Origin: Arthrobacter sp. MN05-02
Lineage (GTDB): Bacteria > Actinomycetota > Actinomycetes > Actinomycetales > Micrococcaceae
Assembly (NCBI GenBank): GCA_004001285.1
Contig: AP018697.1
Location: 1,116,001-1,180,000, forward strand
Length of the DNA stretch: 64,000 nucleotides
Direction of reading: 5' to 3'
Shown one piece after another: positions 60,390 to 64,000 of this stretch. Under the pieces are notes generated by a model. It had not been told where the DNA came from, made no database searches, and saw only the letters and a list, made by a program, of their open reading frames with translations. Position 1 is the first letter of the stretch. Each line of letters begins with the position of its first letter. Both the position numbers and the translations under genes were made by a program.

Positions 60390-60608
60390 CTAGTCATGCT
60401 GAGCCCATCTCCTCTTTTCAGCTCGGCTGAGCAACAGCACCGCCACAATAATCAGGGGCAGCGCGATTGCGACGAAGATGAGCGCAGCGGCCTGACCGAC
60501 GAACACGTTGAAGGGGATGGCGACCAGAACCAGTATGGGTGTCATCGCCAGCAACAGAATCTGACTCAGCCCAAACTTCGGTTTTTCAGAGTTCTTGGGT
60601 TCAGCCAT
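60390..60608 (-). CDS. Small two-helix membrane protein
   Basis: 72 aa from ATG 60608. Lys-rich start (MAEPKNSEKPKFGLSQ), helices ILLLAMTPILVLVAIPFNVF and ALIFVAIALPLIIVAVLLL, then RAEKRRWAQHD. Unknown family. Confidence 0.5.
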   Translation of the reverse strand: MAEPKNSEKPKFGLSQILLLAMTPILVLVAIPFNVFVGQAAALIFVAIALPLIIVAVLLLSRAEKRRWAQHD

Positions 60609-60737
60609 GGCGTCGGATTCCTTGCTGTAGTCGAACGCGCTCTTGACCAGTCTCTTGTAGCTCGTCAGCGCGAGGACGTAGCAGGACATCACTTAGCTCG
60701 GACAAACGGGTCCGTTGCAGGCTCCTCTGGTGGCAAT

Positions 60738-60995
60738 CTACTCGGCAGGAGCGTCAGGTGACTTGTTTTGGTTTCGTGCCTTCCGCCGGCCAAGCCACTG
60801 CTCTCTGTAGGCATCGGTTTTCGCTGCCTCCGCGTTTCCTGCTACAACGCCGTTGTCCAGGGGGAAGAAGTAGAGCACTGTCAGTATTGCCAGGGCCCCT
60901 AGTGCTTGTCCTATGCCAATAAAAAAGTACACAGCTCCGCTGATGCCCAAGATTGCGATGATCGCTAGCCAGATCGGGATTCGCTTGATCTTCAT
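60738..60995 (-). CDS. Small two-helix membrane protein
   Basis: 85 aa from ATG 60995. Basic start MKIKRIP, helices WLAIIAILGISGAVYFFIG and ALGALAILTVLYFFPL, then a hydrophilic, charged tail (TDAYREQWLGRRKARNQNK). Unknown family. Confidence 0.5.
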   Translation of the reverse strand: MKIKRIPIWLAIIAILGISGAVYFFIGIGQALGALAILTVLYFFPLDNGVVAGNAEAAKTDAYREQWLGRRKARNQNKSPDAPAE

Positions 60996-61121
60996 GCATT
61001 CAGTATCTCGACAAACAAGGATATAGGTCATCTTGGCAGGGGCTTGCGCCCGCAAGTCCATCCTTCCGCGGGACGCACGGTGCAGTGAGGCGAGGTGGAT
61101 TGACGCATCGAAGGACTCGAC

Positions 61122-61349
61122 TCAGCGCTCTCTTTTACCTCGAGGCTCGGCCGGTCCCTCAGAGTTGACGCCATTCCTTCGGGCTTTGAGGATGAACGGA
61201 ATAACCGTGAAGAGGGCGAACATCGGCCCTGCGATGAAACCATACCTCCGGGCGTCCTCCCAGCCTCCCCCCAGGAAGCCGACCGTTCCCCAAATAACCA
61301 CGTACAGAACAAGCATCGCCAACGCTTTGAGGACCATGGATTGCTTCAC
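61122..61349 (-). CDS. Small two-helix membrane protein
   Basis: 75 aa, GTG 61349 behind GAAGGAAG. Helices VLKALAMLVLYVVIWGTVGFL and GFIAGPMFALFTVIPFIL, separated by GGGWEDARRY, ending with a basic tail (KARRNGVNSEGPAEPRGKRER). Unknown family. Confidence 0.5.
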   Translation of the reverse strand: MKQSMVLKALAMLVLYVVIWGTVGFLGGGWEDARRYGFIAGPMFALFTVIPFILKARRNGVNSEGPAEPRGKRER

Positions 61350-61464
61350 AGATCTTCCTTCAATCGGCAAGATAACTAAACCTGAACCAAATTCACTCTA
61401 GTAGCGCCCGTGGAGATGGGGCTGGGAGTGTCCTCACAAAAGGCTCGAGCTGTTTCGTCTCCTA

Positions 61465-61493
61465 CGTCCGATGGAGGATCCCTTTGCGGGACG
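61465..61493. repeat. Intergenic palindrome copy 14
   Basis: CGTCCGATGGAGGATCCCTT then TGCGGGACG; arms CGTCC and GGACG. The rest of 61350-61654 holds no gene. Confidence 0.6.
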
Positions 61494-61654
61494 GGCTGGG
61501 TATCCGCAGATGCGTAGCCTTATGCAGAACGTGACATCAGTTTTTCATCACGATCTGCCCCCGCCCGGCTGCCCCTCCTTCCTTTTCATGTAGGTCACCG
61601 CGCAGCTGGTACCAATATGGGAACGATGCTCATGCATGCGAGAAGTACCTCGGA

Positions 61655-62140
61655 TCAGTCGCTTGGCCAGGGCCCGTCAGCAAGGCGGCGCGCTTCTTCG
61701 ATAATCAAGGCGCTCAACTGATGGCGTTCGAGGCCCAAAGGAGGATCGTCCCACTCTCTTAGCCAGCCGATGAGTGGACGCAGCAGCTCGGGGTGGCCTA
61801 ACTGAATCCATCCTTGAGACCAAATGATGAACCCTGCGGTATCGGGCTCCGCAGTCTCGCTCGCGATCGCAGTGCAGAGCCAACGAACAAACTGCCAGCG
61901 CTCCTTTGTCGTTTCAATTGGGGAAGGCGGAGCAATGCCCAGCTCCTGGGCGACCGCGCGAAAAAGGTCGTGAGCGTCTGGCTCTTCTCGCCGGGACAGG
62001 CCAGCGAGGAGCGGGAGCGAGGGAGAGTCCACTCCTTCAAGAAGAGCTTGTAGTGCCGTCTTTATCAACACATTTGCTCCGACGGTCTGGCCTCCAGCCT
62101 CTCGGATGGCGTGTTCCTGGAGGTCCCTCAGAGCGCTCAT
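61655..62140 (-). CDS. Unknown 161-aa helical protein
   Basis: A soluble, mostly helical protein (LIKTALQALLEGVDSPSLPLL, AGLSRREEPDAHDLFRAVAQELG, WLCTAIASETAEPDTAGF, LIIEEARRLADGPWPSD). No family recognised with certainty. Its length and Trp/Leu content recall small helical immunity-type proteins of actinobacterial accessory regions, but this is only an impression. Confidence 0.45.
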   Translation of the reverse strand: MSALRDLQEHAIREAGGQTVGANVLIKTALQALLEGVDSPSLPLLAGLSRREEPDAHDLFRAVAQELGIAPPSPIETTKERWQFVRWLCTAIASETAEPDTAGFIIWSQGWIQLGHPELLRPLIGWLREWDDPPLGLERHQLSALIIEEARRLADGPWPSD

Positions 62141-62363
62141 GAAATGAGTCTCGCAGACTCAAATACTCCAGGCCTCACTGGCGCAAGCTGAGTCAGAAAA
62201 ACCAACGGACTCAAGGCAGGGACTGAGCTGCGAGTCGGCTTCGACTACTACTGGATGACCCGGTCAGCGGTCAACATTCATTGACTTCGGTTTGGAGGTC
62301 AGGGCGGTGTTCGCGGACGAACCGGCGCAGCCATCGCCCTACACTTTCCCGGGACCGTCTTGC

Positions 62364-63371
62364 TCAGGGGTCTGCTGCCTCGAGGTCCTCTGTAACGGCG
62401 CCTGTGGGGTCGAGCTTTTCCGTGTTCTCTGGTGAATTACTGGTCGCGTTGGCGACTCCATACGGGATGTGTACGCCGGCAACGAACGAAGCCGCGGGGA
62501 CAAGATGACGTTCTTGATCGTCAAAGAAAATGTGAGGTTTCATTACCTTCAGGATCTTCGATTTATCGATGTTCCCGAGGAAGAATGCGTCATTTACGGT
62601 CACCCCCCAAGCCTCGAGAGAATTGATCGCACGCTCATGAGCAGGAGCGTTGCGTGCGGTCACGAGCGAGATCCTGAGGCGCGGCTCGTAGCTCTCGTCG
62701 CCTTACAATTTTTGTGTCTCGAGCTTTTGAATCATGTTGAGGTCGAGGAGGAGGTTTTTCAGCGGCCCGGGAATGAGTGCGCGGTCCTGGTTTTCCGTTT
62801 CATGTGCGTGGTATTCCTCAAGACTGCCCGTGTCTTGGTAAACCCGCTCGGCTTCGTCATCACCCAGCACGCCGTCAAAGTCGAAGGCAACGCGGAGTGT
62901 TTGGTCACTTGAGTCGTAGACAGCGGTCGAGGGGAGGACATGTCCTGCCGGGTATTTAAGCCGTGTTGCAGCATCCACGTCGCCGCGATTGGCCGAAAGG
63001 AAGAGTGACATTTCTAGCGCCTCGATGTAGCGGAAGGGTGCCTCTCCCTGCGTGAACACTGCTCGAGAGATATTGAGGTTATGAGACTTGATCGATCTGA
63101 GCACTCGGAGGCCAGTAGAGGGATCGTTTTTAGACAGGACGATCACTTCAACAACAGGGTCATCTTTCGACCGAAGGTCGTTCAGACTGAGCAGGCGCTG
63201 TATGAAGGGAAAAGCGACACCTGGCTCGAGAACGTCATCTATACGTTCCTTTTGATAGATCCTGTATTTTTCCTCCTTATGCTCCTGAAAGTACGCGTCC
63301 GACTCGGTTAGGTTGAAAAGCGCACTGGAAGAAACCCCGACAACGAGTCTGTTGTCTAGTTCGTACGACAT
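62364..63371 (-). pseudogene. 5'-nucleotidase (HAD-type) interrupted by one stop codon
   Basis: The frame from ATG 63371 reads VVGVSSSALFNLTESDAYFQ, IVLSKNDPSTGLRVL and AFDFDGVLGDDEAERVY (catalytic DxDG) to TAA at 62703-62705. The same frame continues GDESYEPRLRISLVTARNAP, NDAFFLGNIDKSKILKVMK and FFDDQERHL to 62364. Without the stop it is a 335-codon 5'-nucleotidase (cytosolic NT5C1-like) that hydrolyses nucleoside 5'-monophosphates. All HAD motifs are kept, so it broke recently or the base is wrong. Confidence 0.8.
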
Positions 63372-63530
63372 GGAGAGAGACCCCTTAGTTATTTGTTTAG
63401 TCCATTAGCGCAGCACCTGAAATCTCGATCGGACGAGGGCTTAGGGACTATCCCAGCCTTAGATGTCTGCCATCCTTGCAGATCATCTTTGTAGTGAGTC
63501 TCAACTTACCCTTCCTCGGTGCTCGTAAGC

Positions 63531-63558
63531 CGATCGGCTTCCGGGCACTGGGTCTTAA
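63531..63558. repeat. Intergenic palindrome copy 15
   Basis: GCTCGTAAGCCGATCGGCTT then CCGGGCAC; the CCGATCGG core makes it self-complementary. Confidence 0.5.
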
Positions 63559-63568
63559 TCATGGCTGG

Positions 63569-63829
63569 TTAGAGCGTTCGACCGTAGGGATAGTCCACCC
63601 ATAGACCCGTGCCTTCTTCTGGACATGCCAGGTCGGCGCCCTTTCGCGTGGACCAGTAGTCGGCGGGGAAGCGGGCTCCCTGGAGAACGGCGTTCAGATC
63701 GATGCCGTGCTCTTCGCGTCCGTCGGCAAATCGCGCGTCATGCCGAATGCGGCGGTAATGACTCTTCAACCAGCGACGCCTCCTCCATGAGGCAGCGGCT
63801 CGGATGGCAACCGGCATTTGTGAATCCAT
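63569..63829 (-). CDS. Unknown 86-aa protein
   Basis: Starts at ATG 63829 (AGGA next to it) or 63817. Very basic N-terminal half (AASWRRRRWLKSHYRRIRHDARF), then EEHGIDLNAVLQGARFPADYWSTRKG. No family recognised. Confidence 0.4.
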   Translation of the reverse strand: MDSQMPVAIRAAASWRRRRWLKSHYRRIRHDARFADGREEHGIDLNAVLQGARFPADYWSTRKGADLACPEEGTGLWVDYPYGRTL

Positions 63830-63895
63830 TCCTGCATTCTCCCGTGCCGCTCGCCCTCGTCTTGGGATCGGCACCCGAGAGCGCAATCAACATGT

Positions 63896-63925
63896 GCCCG
63901 TAAGCCGGTCCCTCACTCGGACAGC
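63896..63925. repeat. Intergenic palindrome copy 16
   Basis: GCCCGTAAGCCGGTCCCTCA then CTCGGACAG, close to the window end. Confidence 0.5.
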
Positions 63926-64000
63926 TGCAGACGAGCGGACGAAGAAGGAGGCGGCCGCACAGCCACTGCACTGCAGGATTCCCATAACACCCGCCCGAGA

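Noticed and set aside
44812..63925. CRISPR array
   Set aside because: The short repeats are kilobases apart, diverged and not regularly spaced, and no cas genes are present.
44812..63925. Integron cassette array with attC sites
   Set aside because: Small genes with repeats between them suggest it, but genes lie in both orientations, the repeats are short single dyads without GTTRRRY/RYYYAAC boxes, and no integrase is seen.

Overview
The window is from the chromosome of a high-GC Gram-positive bacterium. It most resembles a Micrococcaceae (Arthrobacter-like) actinobacterium. This rests on the strong G/C third-position bias, the separate biotinylated AccA with AccD and a small epsilon subunit, an LpdA-type quinone reductase, SCO4848- and DUF2505-family proteins, a PknB-type kinase and a serpin. 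The assignment is by protein character only; no rRNA or tRNA gene was seen.

Region 1 (1-42.2 kb) is dense, GC-rich and mostly core. In order: a partial sensor kinase; nhaA; two small conserved proteins; mfd; a nucleoside/sugar-phosphate block on the minus strand (deoC, phospho-sugar mutase, purine nucleoside phosphorylase); lpdA; an MHS-type transporter; a Ser/Thr kinase coupled to a lipoprotein; accA and maf; a secreted AMIN-like protein; a DUF885 hydrolase; a thioesterase; a serpin; accE-accD; an SDR; birA; a PH-domain membrane protein; a class III cyclase. Then comes a PP2C phosphatase, SseB-like, TPR-AAA ATPase and TPR membrane protein cluster, then ligA, an IMPase and a DUF2087 protein, then a FAS1 lipoprotein, an SDR/MerR pair, an AraC regulator and two membrane proteins. 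The biotin genes form a functional set: BirA charges AccA, and AccA works with AccD/AccE. accA and accD each have an upstream TGTAG-N5-CTACA dyad, which suggests one shared regulator.

Region 2 (about 42.2-64 kb) is accessory. It has visibly lower GC, short genes in both orientations, many unknown membrane proteins or lipoproteins, two GNAT acetyltransferases, a methyltransferase, a cold-shock-domain protein, a substrate-binding lipoprotein/cation-efflux pair, two regulator modules (SDR/XRE and PadR/HAAS-like), and broken genes (a wall-anchored repeat protein, a SUKH immunity-like gene, a 5'-nucleotidase). Many of its intergenic gaps from 44.8 to 63.9 kb carry a copy of a short imperfect palindrome (core GGATCC or CCGATC followed by CTCAGCGG). 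I count 16, and saw none in the core part.

Data quality matters for reading this window. At least 13 single-gene frame breaks occur, mostly one-base gains or losses in C, G or A runs, and they hit genes that should be intact (mfd, accA, birA, maf). I treat these as probable sequencing/assembly errors and give the joined gene. The three in-frame stop codons, all in Region 2, are substitutions and more likely real decay.
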